Below, piece after piece: positions 33,982 to 42,509 of a stretch of DNA of 64,000 bases (within the stretch, counting starts at the first letter, position 1; each line of letters starts with the position of its first letter). The notes beneath the pieces were generated by a model. The model made no database searches and was not told the DNA's origin. It saw only the letters and a program-made list of their open reading frames with translations. The stretch is taken from positions 1,612,001 to 1,676,000 of the forward strand of contig OZ220708.1 of assembly GCA_965116595.1 (NCBI GenBank), written 5' to 3'. Source of the stretch: G963663315 sp963668255 (lineage in GTDB: Bacteria; Pseudomonadota; Gammaproteobacteria; Arenicellales; Poriferihabitantaceae). Position numbers and translations under genes: made by a program.

Positions 33982-34479
33982 ATGATTCACGTATACGAAT
34001 TCTTCGGTGACAATCCAATTATCGGCGCCTTGATGCTGGATACGGATCGCCGATCTGCGTTGCACTCGATACGCGTCAGCAAGCCGCTGTTTCGCGCTCC
34101 TTTTATCGAGGTGGAACACTCCGACGGTACGCTCGAAGTCCATCAGTTTGCAAAGGATGACTTTACCAATCACTGGGCGGAGGCGAGGTTGCTGTTCACC
34201 TTGTTGACCGGCATGGAAATCAAAACGGATTTCAACCCGGGCGCCCTTGATCGGGGGGCGCAACGGCGGGCGGAAATTCTGCAGATTCGCGACCAGGGTA
34301 TTGAGGCCTCAAAGCATCTATTCGAACAGGGTTTGTACGACGAGTTTATCGGATGCTATGGCCCGGATTGCAAACATGTTCCTGAGGAGGCGGTTCAAAT
34401 GCTGGGCGAAGCACGGCGCCGACTCGCGGATAGCCTGCCCCGGACCTCCCTGGACACCGGTTCAGGAGCCCGCCAATGA
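33982..34479 (+). CDS. Hypothetical protein of the thiocyanate/sulfide island
   Basis: About 165 residues; family not recognised. The sequence MIHVYEFFGDNPIIGALMLD, with a YEFFGDNPIIGALM core, is followed by FRAPFIEVEHSDGT and a cysteine-containing FIGCYGPDCKHVPEE region whose two cysteines could bind metal or sulfur. It ends overlapping the GST start (ATGA). The frame opens at 33910, but that part overlaps the DUF1641 gene; ATG 33982 is preferred although its ribosome site is too close. It could be a new component of thiocyanate or carbonyl sulfide turnover, by position only. Confidence 0.6.
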   Translation: MIHVYEFFGDNPIIGALMLDTDRRSALHSIRVSKPLFRAPFIEVEHSDGTLEVHQFAKDDFTNHWAEARLLFTLLTGMEIKTDFNPGALDRGAQRRAEILQIRDQGIEASKHLFEQGLYDEFIGCYGPDCKHVPEEAVQMLGEARRRLADSLPRTSLDTGSGARQ

Positions 34480-35078
34480 AACTGTACGATTTTGCCCGCT
34501 CCGGCAATTGCTACAAGATACGATTGTTTCTCTCGCTGATCAATATGCCGCACGAGACCGTGACGGTTGACCTGTTCAAGGGAGAGCATCGTGAACCCTG
34601 GTTTCTGGATATCAATCCTGAGGCCTGTGTACCGGTACTCGTCGATGGCGGAATGACGCTGCAGGATTCGGTTGCCATACTGGTATATCTGGCCAGGAAG
34701 TGGGGCGATGAGCATTGGTTCCCGAAGGAGGCGCTGGCGGTGGCGATGGTGACCCGCTGGCTGGCTTTCGAGCAGGGTATGATGCGCTACGGGTTGGCTC
34801 GGGGTCGATCCATCGCGCTGAACAACCCGGTCAAACTCGCTGGGACCGGCAACCTTGAAGAGTGCCGTCAGATCGGCGCTGGCGCGCTTAACCTGCTTGA
34901 AACACAATTGTCGCGAACGGTCTGGCTGGTCGGGGATGCCCACCCCACGATTGCCGATATCGCGTGTTATCCTTACAGCCTGCTGGCCCCTGACGCGGGC
35001 CTGTCGCTGGAACCCTATCCGTCGATCAGGGAGTGGTTCAAGAAAATCGAAACCTTGCCGGGTTACCGGGTTATGTAA
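34476..35078 (+). CDS. Glutathione S-transferase family protein
   Basis: A 200-residue GST. The N-terminal thioredoxin-like domain has LYDFARSGNCYKIRLFLSL, with Ser/Cys at the active position, and the conserved cis-proline in ACVPVLVDGG. LQDSVAILVYL is the glutathione-binding Ser loop. The C-terminal helical domain carries the N-capping motif PTIADIACYPY. It overlaps the preceding gene by four bases (ATGA), so translation is coupled. In this setting it may act on sulfur compounds or electrophiles; substrate unknown. Confidence 0.88.
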   Translation: MKLYDFARSGNCYKIRLFLSLINMPHETVTVDLFKGEHREPWFLDINPEACVPVLVDGGMTLQDSVAILVYLARKWGDEHWFPKEALAVAMVTRWLAFEQGMMRYGLARGRSIALNNPVKLAGTGNLEECRQIGAGALNLLETQLSRTVWLVGDAHPTIADIACYPYSLLAPDAGLSLEPYPSIREWFKKIETLPGYRVM

Positions 35079-35097
35079 TGAGCAAACCAGGCAAATC

Positions 35098-35364
35098 ATG
35101 ATCAGTGAATCTGAAGCGTTGGATATCGCCACACAGTACCTGCACGAGGAGTACCAGGCGTCGGGGCTGTCCGTGACTGTCACAGGTCGCAGTGTTGAAC
35201 TCAAGGACATGGACGAGGGGCTTACGATGGTAGGTCTATTCGGAAAATTCTATTCCGTGACTTTTCATTGCGATATTCAACCAAATGCGTTCGACCCTGA
35301 CTACATCATCCTTCTCATTGATGCCGAGACGGGGGAACCGTTCTGGTACCCAGGTGAGCACTAG
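35098..35364 (+). CDS. Small hypothetical protein after GST
   Basis: An 88-residue protein starting MISESEALDIATQYLHEEYQ. It looks like one helix followed by three beta strands (LSVTVTGRSVELKD, YSVTFHCD, YIILLIDAETGEPFWYP), reminiscent of small PepSY- or NTF2-like immunity folds, but I cannot assign it. It starts 19 bases after the GST stop on the same strand and is probably in the same operon. The ATG used is at 35098; an upstream frame overlaps the GST gene. Confidence 0.55.
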   Translation: MISESEALDIATQYLHEEYQASGLSVTVTGRSVELKDMDEGLTMVGLFGKFYSVTFHCDIQPNAFDPDYIILLIDAETGEPFWYPGEH

Positions 35365-35450
35365 ATTCTGGAGGCATGATTGGCGAAGCTCAACTGGAGA
35401 TTGACGATTGGTTGTGATAGGGTGGACTGTTCAAGGTAGAGGCTATTTTG

Positions 35451-36275
35451 ATGATCAGTGTAGACCCCCATTGCCGATCCCATTCGCTGGATGACGAAAC
35501 CTCCGGGCGCCTGATCAGCCGGCTGGAAAGCCGTGCGCAGGATGACGTGTTCACCCGACTGTTCGACCGCTATGCCGACACCCTGGAATTTTCCGACGAT
35601 ACACTCACGCTGGAGGTGGGGTGCGGAACCGGGGCCATGATTCGCTCGCTGGTAAACAAACCGAATTTCCGCGGCCGCATTGTCGGTGTCGATCAGAGTC
35701 CGGCTTTCATCGATGCAGCGTCCGGCTTCGCCGAAAATGCCGGTATCACGGATCGGGTCGAATTTCATGTCGGCGACGCGCATAATCTTGATAGTGAAGA
35801 CGGAAAATTCGATCTGGTCATCGCCCATACTGTGATCAGCCATGTTGTTGATCCGCAATCGGTTGTCAACGAGTGCGCCCGAGCCTTACGTCCTGGAGGA
35901 ATGCTTGTTGTTTTCGATGGTGACTACTCGTCGCTGACCTACGGGTTTCCTGACGATCCGGAACTGGGACGGCGTATGGATCGTGCACTTGCCGAAACCA
36001 CCTTCCACAATCCTTTGGTAATGCGGGATCTGATCAAGCTGTTGCCCGAAAGTTGTTTTGACATCGAAGATACCCTTGCCGAGGTCGTTTCGGAAATTGG
36101 GGAGGCCAGCTACTTCAAGTCCTTTGCCGACACTTACGCGCCCATGGTGGCGAGTGGTGACATGATGGACGCCGGTGAGGTGGAGCGTTGGGTCAATGGG
36201 CAGGCCGAACTGATTGCCAGCCGACAGTTTTTTGCCTCATGCAACTACTACACCTATCGGTCACGGCGCGTCTGA
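35451..36275 (+). CDS. Class I SAM-dependent methyltransferase
   Basis: A 274-residue methyltransferase with motif I LTLEVGCGTGAMIRSLV, an acidic IVGVDQSPAFIDAA, EFHVGDAHNLDSEDGKFDLV and RALRPGGMLVVFDGD, all in order. The N-terminal 40 residues are helical and the C-terminal 60 residues have a Cys/aromatic end (FASCNYYTYRSRR). ATG 35451 is preferred over the adjacent TTG. It closes the plus-strand thiocyanate island. Thiocyanate or sulfide methylation is conceivable but not supported by sequence. Confidence 0.8.
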   Translation: MISVDPHCRSHSLDDETSGRLISRLESRAQDDVFTRLFDRYADTLEFSDDTLTLEVGCGTGAMIRSLVNKPNFRGRIVGVDQSPAFIDAASGFAENAGITDRVEFHVGDAHNLDSEDGKFDLVIAHTVISHVVDPQSVVNECARALRPGGMLVVFDGDYSSLTYGFPDDPELGRRMDRALAETTFHNPLVMRDLIKLLPESCFDIEDTLAEVVSEIGEASYFKSFADTYAPMVASGDMMDAGEVERWVNGQAELIASRQFFASCNYYTYRSRRV

Positions 36276-36342
36276 GCGGTGGTGATCCTGTTTATCGGCA
36301 CCACCAACCTTTCACACAGTCTGATACAGTTTATAATTCCCG

Positions 36343-36375
36343 GTTGATTTGCATTATCCGGAACCAGAGCTTCAG
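36343..36375. repeat. Dispersed intergenic repeat, copy 2
   Basis: Matches 23631-23665 at most positions, with ATTTGCATTATC as the identical core. It lies between the methyltransferase and the 96-residue protein gene, which converge here. Confidence 0.45.
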
Positions 36376-36385
36376 ACCGGTCATG

Positions 36386-36676
36386 CTATTCGAGAATCAG
36401 CGGCTGGAAATCTGACCACAGAATGACCGGTTCAGCCGGGGGCGGCCTGTCCGCTGGAAAATGGTTCAGGTTTGAGGTTATTTCGAGCCCGGAGTTATAG
36501 GCGCCGAGAACCATGTACTGGATAAAATCGTCGGGATGATCTTCCAGAATGGTCTCGGCGCCGCATTTGTAGTTGAGTTGAATCCGCCATTTCATGCGCG
36601 AAACACGCTCGTAAGTATGTTCACAGATGGGAGGCCAGAACATATTAAACTTCTTGATTTGACTATTAATAACCAT
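36386..36676 (-). CDS. Small protein cotranscribed with tubulin-like gene
   Basis: A 96-residue soluble protein of unknown family. Its start ATG at 36676 has an excellent ribosome site (AGGAGG, five to six bases upstream), which argues that it is real. It is mixed alpha/beta (MKWRIQLNYKCGAETILEDH) with several aromatic residues, a central DDFIQYMVLGAYNSG and a proline-rich part near residue 78. It follows the tubulin-like gene by 78 bases on the same strand, so it may be a partner of that protein. No homology to the 108-residue protein at 54470 was seen. Confidence 0.6.
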   Translation of the reverse strand: MVINSQIKKFNMFWPPICEHTYERVSRMKWRIQLNYKCGAETILEDHPDDFIQYMVLGAYNSGLEITSNLNHFPADRPPPAEPVILWSDFQPLILE

Positions 36677-36754
36677 TATCGCCTCCTGACATCAATCTTG
36701 AGCCGGGTTTCAGTTGCCATTGGATCAACCATTTTCAATCAACCACGTTTCTGC

Positions 36755-37942
36755 TTAACTCTTACCTGCCTGGTTGTATTGATCAAGGTCCTTTTTTGAA
36801 AGTCCTGGCAGGCAAATATCAGCGTAAGACGTAAGATGATCGAAAAACTCATGGAAATCCATCGTCACGTTCGATTCATTGCCTTCGGACAGGAAGCTGT
36901 CAGCCAGTCGTTGGCGTAACTTGTCGCTTATTCCGTCAAAACCGATCTCCCTTGGAACATGTAAATGAACATCTGCACAGTGCGAACGGAAATCCTTGCT
37001 GACGCATGAAAAGTCATCCAGATGGTCAATCCACTGGCAGATGACATTACGCCATTTGCTCAAGGGTTCACCAGGCAGAACCTGTACACCGGGGTGGGTG
37101 AATTTCGCCAGATTGTAATAAATCCAGTTCCCACCTTCAGAGGCAGATGCCAGCACCCGGGATAGTGCGCCGCCGTCGTCGTGAACCGCAAGGCGCATGA
37201 ACGCATCTTGCGTAAACTTGGTGGTCACCTCCTGGCGGATACGGTTACGCAAGTCTACTTCACCGGTATTCGTATACGAGGTCAGGCGCTGCCATGAATG
37301 TTCGGTATTGGTTACAAAAAACCCGCCGTTGAATGGATTTGCATCGTCAGACAAGCCGTCGAGCTCGTCGAGGCTTTCGCGCAGAGTCGCCGGGACATCA
37401 CCATCACCACTATGAGGCAACTGTCCGACACCGATGATCGTACCGTTGCCGTCAAGCTTGTCGTTTGCCAGGTGGGATGCAAGATCCACAGCCATGCCAC
37501 TCCCGGTTCCACCCGCCAGATTGAAGCAAACCATAATCCTGGATGACAGTTCCGTTTGACCGATATGCCCGGCGAAATCTGTCAGGGCAGCGTTCAAAGC
37601 GCCTGCGTCATCATTGTAGTCGTCGTTGTAGATTTTCCTGGCTGCAGCACGGGAAAGATGCGACCCGGCTTCGGCTCCATCAAGCGAGACCGACTGGAAA
37701 TGAAAATTCTCAGGTGGAATATCCAGTTCTTCGAGTCGTGTCTTCATGGCATCTGCATAGCCTATTGCACGATCCAGATCCGCGTCCCCCACATCCACCA
37801 CAAGAGCGGCAACCCGTGCCCCTGGGTTCATTAGAATATCTTCGACTTCCCCGGTACGCAAAAGCCCGTCTACGTAACCGGCGCCGGAACGTCCAATACC
37901 CACAACATGCAGGCAATAAGGTGATTCATTAGCATTCGACAT
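36755..37942 (-). CDS. Tubulin/FtsZ-superfamily GTPase, paralogue A
   Basis: A 395-residue protein of the tubulin/FtsZ superfamily, closest in pattern to bacterial Tubulin_2-type proteins. The phosphate-binding G-box LAGGTGSGMAVDLA is near residue 144. HVVGIGRSGAGYVDGLLR (about 12-30) is the nucleotide loop T1, and VGQLPHSGDGDVPATLRESL corresponds to the T5 region. Compared with the paralogue at 54907 it lacks an insertion of about 45 residues and the Cys-rich tail of about 60. A strong GGAGG precedes the start. It is transcribed away from amiC. Whether it hydrolyses GTP or polymerises is unknown. Confidence 0.8.
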   Translation of the reverse strand: MSNANESPYCLHVVGIGRSGAGYVDGLLRTGEVEDILMNPGARVAALVVDVGDADLDRAIGYADAMKTRLEELDIPPENFHFQSVSLDGAEAGSHLSRAAARKIYNDDYNDDAGALNAALTDFAGHIGQTELSSRIMVCFNLAGGTGSGMAVDLASHLANDKLDGNGTIIGVGQLPHSGDGDVPATLRESLDELDGLSDDANPFNGGFFVTNTEHSWQRLTSYTNTGEVDLRNRIRQEVTTKFTQDAFMRLAVHDDGGALSRVLASASEGGNWIYYNLAKFTHPGVQVLPGEPLSKWRNVICQWIDHLDDFSCVSKDFRSHCADVHLHVPREIGFDGISDKLRQRLADSFLSEGNESNVTMDFHEFFDHLTSYADICLPGLSKKDLDQYNQAGKS

Positions 37943-37945
37943 CAT

Positions 37946-38253
37946 CTATCCTCCGATAGTCCAGATTGATACAAGTCAATAGTGTAGGGTGCTACTTTTG
38001 AGCATCCTCTTGAAACACACCACCAATAACCGCTATGGGCACTCTAATTCAATAGGGAATACTACCTATTTTACCGATAATTCGTGCAGAATTTATACGC
38101 ATCAATACTAGACAAGTAAATTAATGTGTGTTAATAAAAGATTGATGTAGGTGGTAGATAATTAGACAAAACGAATAATTAAGAAGTCTAAGAGCGAAAT
38201 ACCCCAATTGGAACGTTTGTTCCTGTATGCTTTTTGACAAGAAGGAAATAATT
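37946..38253. promoter_or_regulatory. Divergent AT-rich region between tubulin-like gene A and amiC
   Basis: About 308 bases of AT-rich sequence with no gene, containing the start regions of both divergent units. A short hairpin (GGAAC-GTTT-GTTCC) lies near 38212. No antitermination leader like that at 40042 was seen. It could let the same signal control both amiC and the tubulin-like gene. Confidence 0.5.
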
Positions 38254-39396
38254 ATGGGGTTAGTGAAAACCAGGACATCCGCCCCTTGGCGGGTTGGTGT
38301 ACTATTCTCTATAACGGGGAATACTGCGGTAATTGAGAAAACTCAATTAGCCGGGACTATGCTCGCTATTGAGGAAATCAATAACGCTGGGGGAATTCGT
38401 GGTCGTCCGCTTGAGCCGGTAGTCTACAATCCCATGTCGGATACGTCTGCTTTTGGTCGTTACGCCAAACAGTTGATGATCAAGGACGGCGTCAACACCA
38501 TTTTCGGGTGTTATACCTCCAGTAGCCGGAAGTCTGTTTTACCGGTCGTAGAGCGACTCAATGGATTGTTGTGGTACCCTACGCTGTATGAAGGATTCGA
38601 GTTTTCCCCGAACATTGTTTACACCGGAGCGGCACCCAACCAGAACGTGACCGTGTTGTGCCACTATTTGATGAGGCGCTATGGAAGCCGTTTCTATTTT
38701 ATCGGTTCTGACTACATATATCCCCGTGAGTTGAATCGCCTGATGAAGGAATTTCTTGGCCACAATGGTGGCTCGGTGGAGGGGGAGTCGTACTTGAGTC
38801 TCCGCGCCAGTCGGGGTGATTTCAATCCGATCATCAGTGAGATAAAAAAATGTCGACCCGACATAATTTTCTCAACGGTGGTTGGAGAGACAACATCTTA
38901 TCTGTATCAGGCCTATGCTGATTCCGGTCTCGACCCCAAGACCATGCCGATTGCAAGTCTGACCACGACAGAAACAGAAATCCGGGATATGGGTTATGAT
39001 GTCGGCGAGCATCATCTTACTGCTGCGAGTTATTTTCAAGGGATAAAGAGCGATACGAATTCTCAATTTATAAGAAAATACAAAGAACATTACGGCGAAG
39101 ACGAGCCGACCAATGTTTGTGCGGAAGCCTCCTATTTTCAGGTGCATCTTTTTGCCAGGGCGCTGCATGAAGCTGGAACAATGGACACCGATGTCTTGAG
39201 AAAAATGGTTATGGAAACCGAATACACCGCACCCCAGGGAAAAGTCTCACTGGATTCGAGAAATGGTCACACAGCCCTGTGGTCAAGGATAGGACGCGCA
39301 AATCGTGAAGGTCAGTTTGATATTGTTTATGAATCATCAAAACAGGTTGCAGCAGATCCGTATCTGATTGGTTATGGAAGGGTCGCTTCCGATTGA
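38254..39396 (+). CDS. amiC: Amide sensor AmiC (cytosolic periplasmic-binding-like receptor)
   Basis: A 380-residue cytosolic protein of the AmiC/UrtA type I binding fold. It lacks a signal peptide and begins WRVGVLFSITGNTAVIEK after a short lead, as AmiC does. EEINNAGGIRGRPLEP, IFGCYTSSSRKSVLPVVERL and YFIGSDYIYPRELNRLM are strongly conserved with UrtA and AmiC. In Pseudomonas, AmiC binds short amides and releases the antiterminator AmiR. The start at 38254 has AAGGA eight bases upstream; an earlier ATG at 38227 is less likely. amiR follows after 25 bases. Confidence 0.92.
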   Translation: MGLVKTRTSAPWRVGVLFSITGNTAVIEKTQLAGTMLAIEEINNAGGIRGRPLEPVVYNPMSDTSAFGRYAKQLMIKDGVNTIFGCYTSSSRKSVLPVVERLNGLLWYPTLYEGFEFSPNIVYTGAAPNQNVTVLCHYLMRRYGSRFYFIGSDYIYPRELNRLMKEFLGHNGGSVEGESYLSLRASRGDFNPIISEIKKCRPDIIFSTVVGETTSYLYQAYADSGLDPKTMPIASLTTTETEIRDMGYDVGEHHLTAASYFQGIKSDTNSQFIRKYKEHYGEDEPTNVCAEASYFQVHLFARALHEAGTMDTDVLRKMVMETEYTAPQGKVSLDSRNGHTALWSRIGRANREGQFDIVYESSKQVAADPYLIGYGRVASD

Positions 39397-39421
39397 TCAT
39401 TAATCAAGGGATGCCAGCAGT

Positions 39422-40009
39422 TTGGGAACTGACAGAGAATATTTAAAGGAGTTCAGAAAACTGGAATTTCTGGTCGTAATTCCGTTTGATGAAGATGGTA
39501 ACAATATTACGCGGGAACTGCGGCACCTCGGTGGTATCGTAAAGCAGCTATGGCCTGCCCCGGTGCCCTTGCCGACGGAAGGTGGAATACTGATTTGCGA
39601 GCTTGTTCCTGATATTGCCGAGTGTACGTCCTGGCTGCCGGGAAATTCCCCGCTCCCATTCATATTGCATGTGCCCAGGAACCAGGAAGTCGATTTCAGG
39701 GAAATCCGCAATAGTGCACCCCATGGATTACTGTATTCCCCGGTAACTGAAACATCAATTGTTACAACAATTCTGCTTGCGCGGGACCAGTTCAACTATG
39801 AGCGGCGGTTGCGGTTTCGGATAAACAAGCTTGATGATAATCTAAGATCAATGCGTTCGGTGGAGAAAGCCAAGGCGATCCTGATGGAAGCCAGGAATAT
39901 TGGTGAAAGTGAGGCATACCGGGTACTCAGACAAACTGCGATGGAACGCCGGATTACCCTGGGGACTATCGCAAAAGCAATTGTTGACTCTCACGAACTA
40001 TTGAGGTGA
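39422..40009 (+). CDS. amiR: Transcription antiterminator AmiR (ANTAR domain)
   Basis: A 195-residue antiterminator. The N-terminal 120 residues form a degenerate receiver-like domain (LEFLVVIPFDEDGNNITREL). The C-terminal ANTAR domain (about 145-195) has SVEKAKAILMEARNIGESEA and the helix end IAKAIVDSHELLR, which bind hairpins in leader RNA. The start is TTG at 39422, with AAGGG upstream. It follows amiC and immediately precedes a leader RNA with a terminator in front of urtA, so antitermination of the urt operon is expected. Confidence 0.92.
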   Translation: MGTDREYLKEFRKLEFLVVIPFDEDGNNITRELRHLGGIVKQLWPAPVPLPTEGGILICELVPDIAECTSWLPGNSPLPFILHVPRNQEVDFREIRNSAPHGLLYSPVTETSIVTTILLARDQFNYERRLRFRINKLDDNLRSMRSVEKAKAILMEARNIGESEAYRVLRQTAMERRITLGTIAKAIVDSHELLR

Positions 40010-40041
40010 TAATACACAGGCTGCAGTCATAACAACAATGA

Positions 40042-40136
40042 CGTTGCAAAATGGCAACGGCGCCATTATAAAATTGAGCGAAAACGCCCCATGAAGATGT
40101 CCGGTAAACCGGGCCTTTGGTGTGGGCGTTTTTTAT
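40042..40136 (+). promoter_or_regulatory. AmiR-type antitermination leader of urtA with terminator
   Basis: The first stem-loop has arms CGTTGC (40042-40047) and GCAACG (40054-40059) with hexaloop AAAATG. The spacer AATTGAGC follows at 40072. A terminator then pairs AAAACGCCC (from 40081) with GGGCGTTTT (40124-40132), ending in a T-run. Known ANTAR targets are two stem-loops with hexaloops bearing A1 and G4; here A1 is present but position 4 is A. It lies just after amiR and 80 bases before urtA. Confidence 0.7.
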
Positions 40137-40215
40137 TGGCTGTTACAGTTCAATATATTATAGTGAAAATTATTTGAATTATGGGGTTTTAAATTACAAT
40201 CCAGGAGAATAGATT

Positions 40216-41403
40216 ATGAGTACGATTAACAGACGCAAGTTCCTCAAGTCAAGTTCGGTGGTCGCCGCAGCTGGTGCATTGCCGATGCCTTTTATCTGGC
40301 CTAAAGGCGCCAGCGCCGATACCGTAAAGATGGGAATCCTGCATTCCCTTACCGGTACCATTGCAATCGCTGAAAAATCGGTTGTCGATGCCGAATTGCT
40401 TGCAGTAGAGGAAATCAACAATGCTGGCGGAGTCATGGGGCAGCAAATCGAGGCTATTGTCGAAGATGGTGCAAGCGACTGGCCTACCTTCGCTGAAAAA
40501 GCGCGCAAACTGATCGACAAAGACAATGTGGCGGCAGTAATGGGATGTTATACCTCGGCCTCGCGCAAGGCGGTATTACCGGTTTTCGAAAAACTGAATG
40601 GCCTGCTTTATTACCCGACCTATTACGAAGGACTCGAGATCTCGCCCAACATAATGTATACCGCACAAGAGGCCACTCAATCATCGATTGCGGCGACCGA
40701 ATGGTTATATGAAAACCGCGGAAAGAGTTATTATCTGGTGGGTTCGGACTATATCTGGCCACGCACCACGATCAAACTGTGCAAGATCACCCTCGACCGT
40801 CTCGGTGGCACCGTAGCAGGTGAGGACTACTACCCTCTGGGGGATATCGAGTTCTCTTCAGCGATCAACAAGATCAAGGCAGCCAAACCGGATGTCATCA
40901 TCAATTGTGTGGTCGGCGGCAGTAATGTGGCATTTTTCAAGCAATTGAAAGCAGCCGGTGTAATTGATAGTGGCACGACGGTATTATCGCTCGCGGTCTC
41001 CGAGGAAGAGGTATCCGGAATCGGTAGCGAAAATACTGCCGGCACCCTGACTTGTATGAGTTATTTCCAGAGTCTGCAAAATCCGGCCAACCAGAAGTTC
41101 GTCAGTGCGTTCAAAAACAAATATGGCGCTGACCGGGTGACCGGTGATACACTTGAATGTGCCTATATTTCGGTATACCTGTGGGCGATGGCGGTTGAGA
41201 AAGCACAGAGCATTGAAGTAGAAAAGGTAGTAGCGGCATCGTCTGAACTTGCAATCGACGCACCGGAGGGCAATGTGAAGTTCCATGTTGACAATCATCA
41301 TCTCTGGAAACACGTCAGGGTCGGCGAGTTTCTGCCTGATGGACAAGTGAATATGCTTTATGAATCACCTCTTATTGAGCCTGACCCGTTCCCGAAACTG
41401 TAA
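40216..41403 (+). CDS. urtA: Urea/amide ABC transporter substrate-binding protein UrtA
   Basis: A 395-residue periplasmic receptor. A twin-arginine-like signal (INRRKFLKSSSVVAAAGAL) ends near GASAD; VKMGILHSLTGTIAIAEKSV and GCYTSASRKAVLPVFEKLNG are UrtA hallmarks. Its fold is close to AmiC at 38254. It heads urtABCDE; the 203-base gap to urtB contains stable repeated hairpins. Urea is the usual ligand, short amides being possible given amiC and the amidases nearby. The upstream leader suggests AmiR control. Confidence 0.92.
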   Translation: MSTINRRKFLKSSSVVAAAGALPMPFIWPKGASADTVKMGILHSLTGTIAIAEKSVVDAELLAVEEINNAGGVMGQQIEAIVEDGASDWPTFAEKARKLIDKDNVAAVMGCYTSASRKAVLPVFEKLNGLLYYPTYYEGLEISPNIMYTAQEATQSSIAATEWLYENRGKSYYLVGSDYIWPRTTIKLCKITLDRLGGTVAGEDYYPLGDIEFSSAINKIKAAKPDVIINCVVGGSNVAFFKQLKAAGVIDSGTTVLSLAVSEEEVSGIGSENTAGTLTCMSYFQSLQNPANQKFVSAFKNKYGADRVTGDTLECAYISVYLWAMAVEKAQSIEVEKVVAASSELAIDAPEGNVKFHVDNHHLWKHVRVGEFLPDGQVNMLYESPLIEPDPFPKL

Positions 41404-41428
41404 AATTACAGTATGAAAGCAGTGTATT

Positions 41429-41528
41429 GAAGGGTTGCAACATGCAACCCTTCAGGTACGCTCCTGAAACGTATCAGTATACATTTGCCGGAGGGCGGTA
41501 TTGGTTGCAACATGCAACCCTTCAGGTA
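41429..41528. repeat. Two 26-bp direct repeats forming hairpins between urtA and urtB
   Basis: An identical 26-base unit occurs at 41433-41458 and 41503-41528 with a 70-base period. Each contains GGTTGCA-ACA-TGCAACC, a stem-loop. The first copy extends to an 11- or 12-bp stem (GAAGGGTTGCA). Such hairpins after a binding-protein gene often stabilise its message or lower downstream expression. Two copies only, so not a CRISPR. Confidence 0.85.
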
Positions 41529-41606
41529 TTATCTTGAAACAGTTGATTTCCTGCTTCACCATGAGAATCAGATAGTGAGAATCATTTTGTTAGAGTCAGA
41601 TTAATT

Positions 41607-42509
41607 ATGAGCGGCGAGATGCTTGTGCTGCAGGCCTTTACCGGTCTTAGCATATTCACGGTGCTGATGTTGATGGCCCTGGGGTTGGCCATTGTTTTTG
41701 GTTTGATGGGCGTGATCAACATGGCCCACGGCGAGTTGATGGCGATGGGCGCCTACACGACCTACGGTACATCGCTTCTGTTCCAGGCTTTCTTCCCCGA
41801 CCTGATGGGCATTTATTTCCTGGTCGGTATCGTACTCGCGTTCTGTACTACATTCGTGTTCGGCTATTTGCTGGAGCGCAGCCTGATCCGTTTTCTGTAT
41901 GAACGTCCGCTCGATACGATGCTTGCGACATGGGGGGTGGGGTTGTTGTTGCAACAACTCTATCGCCAGTTTATCAATCCAAGGCCGGTCAGTGTTCCCA
42001 CCGCCTCCTGGCTGCAGGGGGTCTGGCAGGTTACAGACAGCATCTCCTTTCCGATGAGCCGGATATTTATTATCGCACTGGCCTTCGTCACGGCAATACT
42101 GGTTTACCTGTTGCTTTACAAGACCCGCTGGGGACTTCTGATCCGGGCAGTGACCCAGAATCGCGGGATGAGCGGGGCGGTTGGAATAGATCAGAATCGG
42201 GTCGATTCCTACACCTTCGCGCTTGGCTGTGGTCTGGCCGGTATCGCTGGCAGTTCGTTTACCATGCTGGCATCAACGGCGCCGGACACCGGCCAGGCCT
42301 ATATTGTCGACACTTTCATCGTAGTCGTATTTGGTGGGGTAGAGAGCATACTGGGGACAATACTGTCGGCATTTATAATTGGTGAAATACAGGCCTGGTT
42401 AGGGTATTACCTGAGCGGATCGATGGCGCGTGCGGGTGTATTGCTACTGGTGATTGTAGTGTTGTATTTCAGACCAAACGGTCTGTTCTCCACCCGGGTC
42501 AGGCGATGA
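41607..42509 (+). CDS. urtB: Urea ABC transporter permease UrtB
   Basis: Branched-chain-type permease of 300 residues. The hydrophobic pattern LMALGLAIVFGLMGVINMAHGE is the UrtB/LivH signature, with ALGCGLAGIAGSSFTMLAS and VDTFIVVVFGGVESILGTILS as the coupling region. The stop overlaps the urtC start by four bases. No anomaly. It is the second transport gene of the operon and would pair with UrtC in the membrane. Confidence 0.93.
   Translation: MSGEMLVLQAFTGLSIFTVLMLMALGLAIVFGLMGVINMAHGELMAMGAYTTYGTSLLFQAFFPDLMGIYFLVGIVLAFCTTFVFGYLLERSLIRFLYERPLDTMLATWGVGLLLQQLYRQFINPRPVSVPTASWLQGVWQVTDSISFPMSRIFIIALAFVTAILVYLLLYKTRWGLLIRAVTQNRGMSGAVGIDQNRVDSYTFALGCGLAGIAGSSFTMLASTAPDTGQAYIVDTFIVVVFGGVESILGTILSAFIIGEIQAWLGYYLSGSMARAGVLLLVIVVLYFRPNGLFSTRVRR

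Noticed and set aside
41429..41528. CRISPR array
   Set aside because: Only two identical 26-base units with one spacer-like gap, no cas genes nearby, and each unit is a transcript hairpin.
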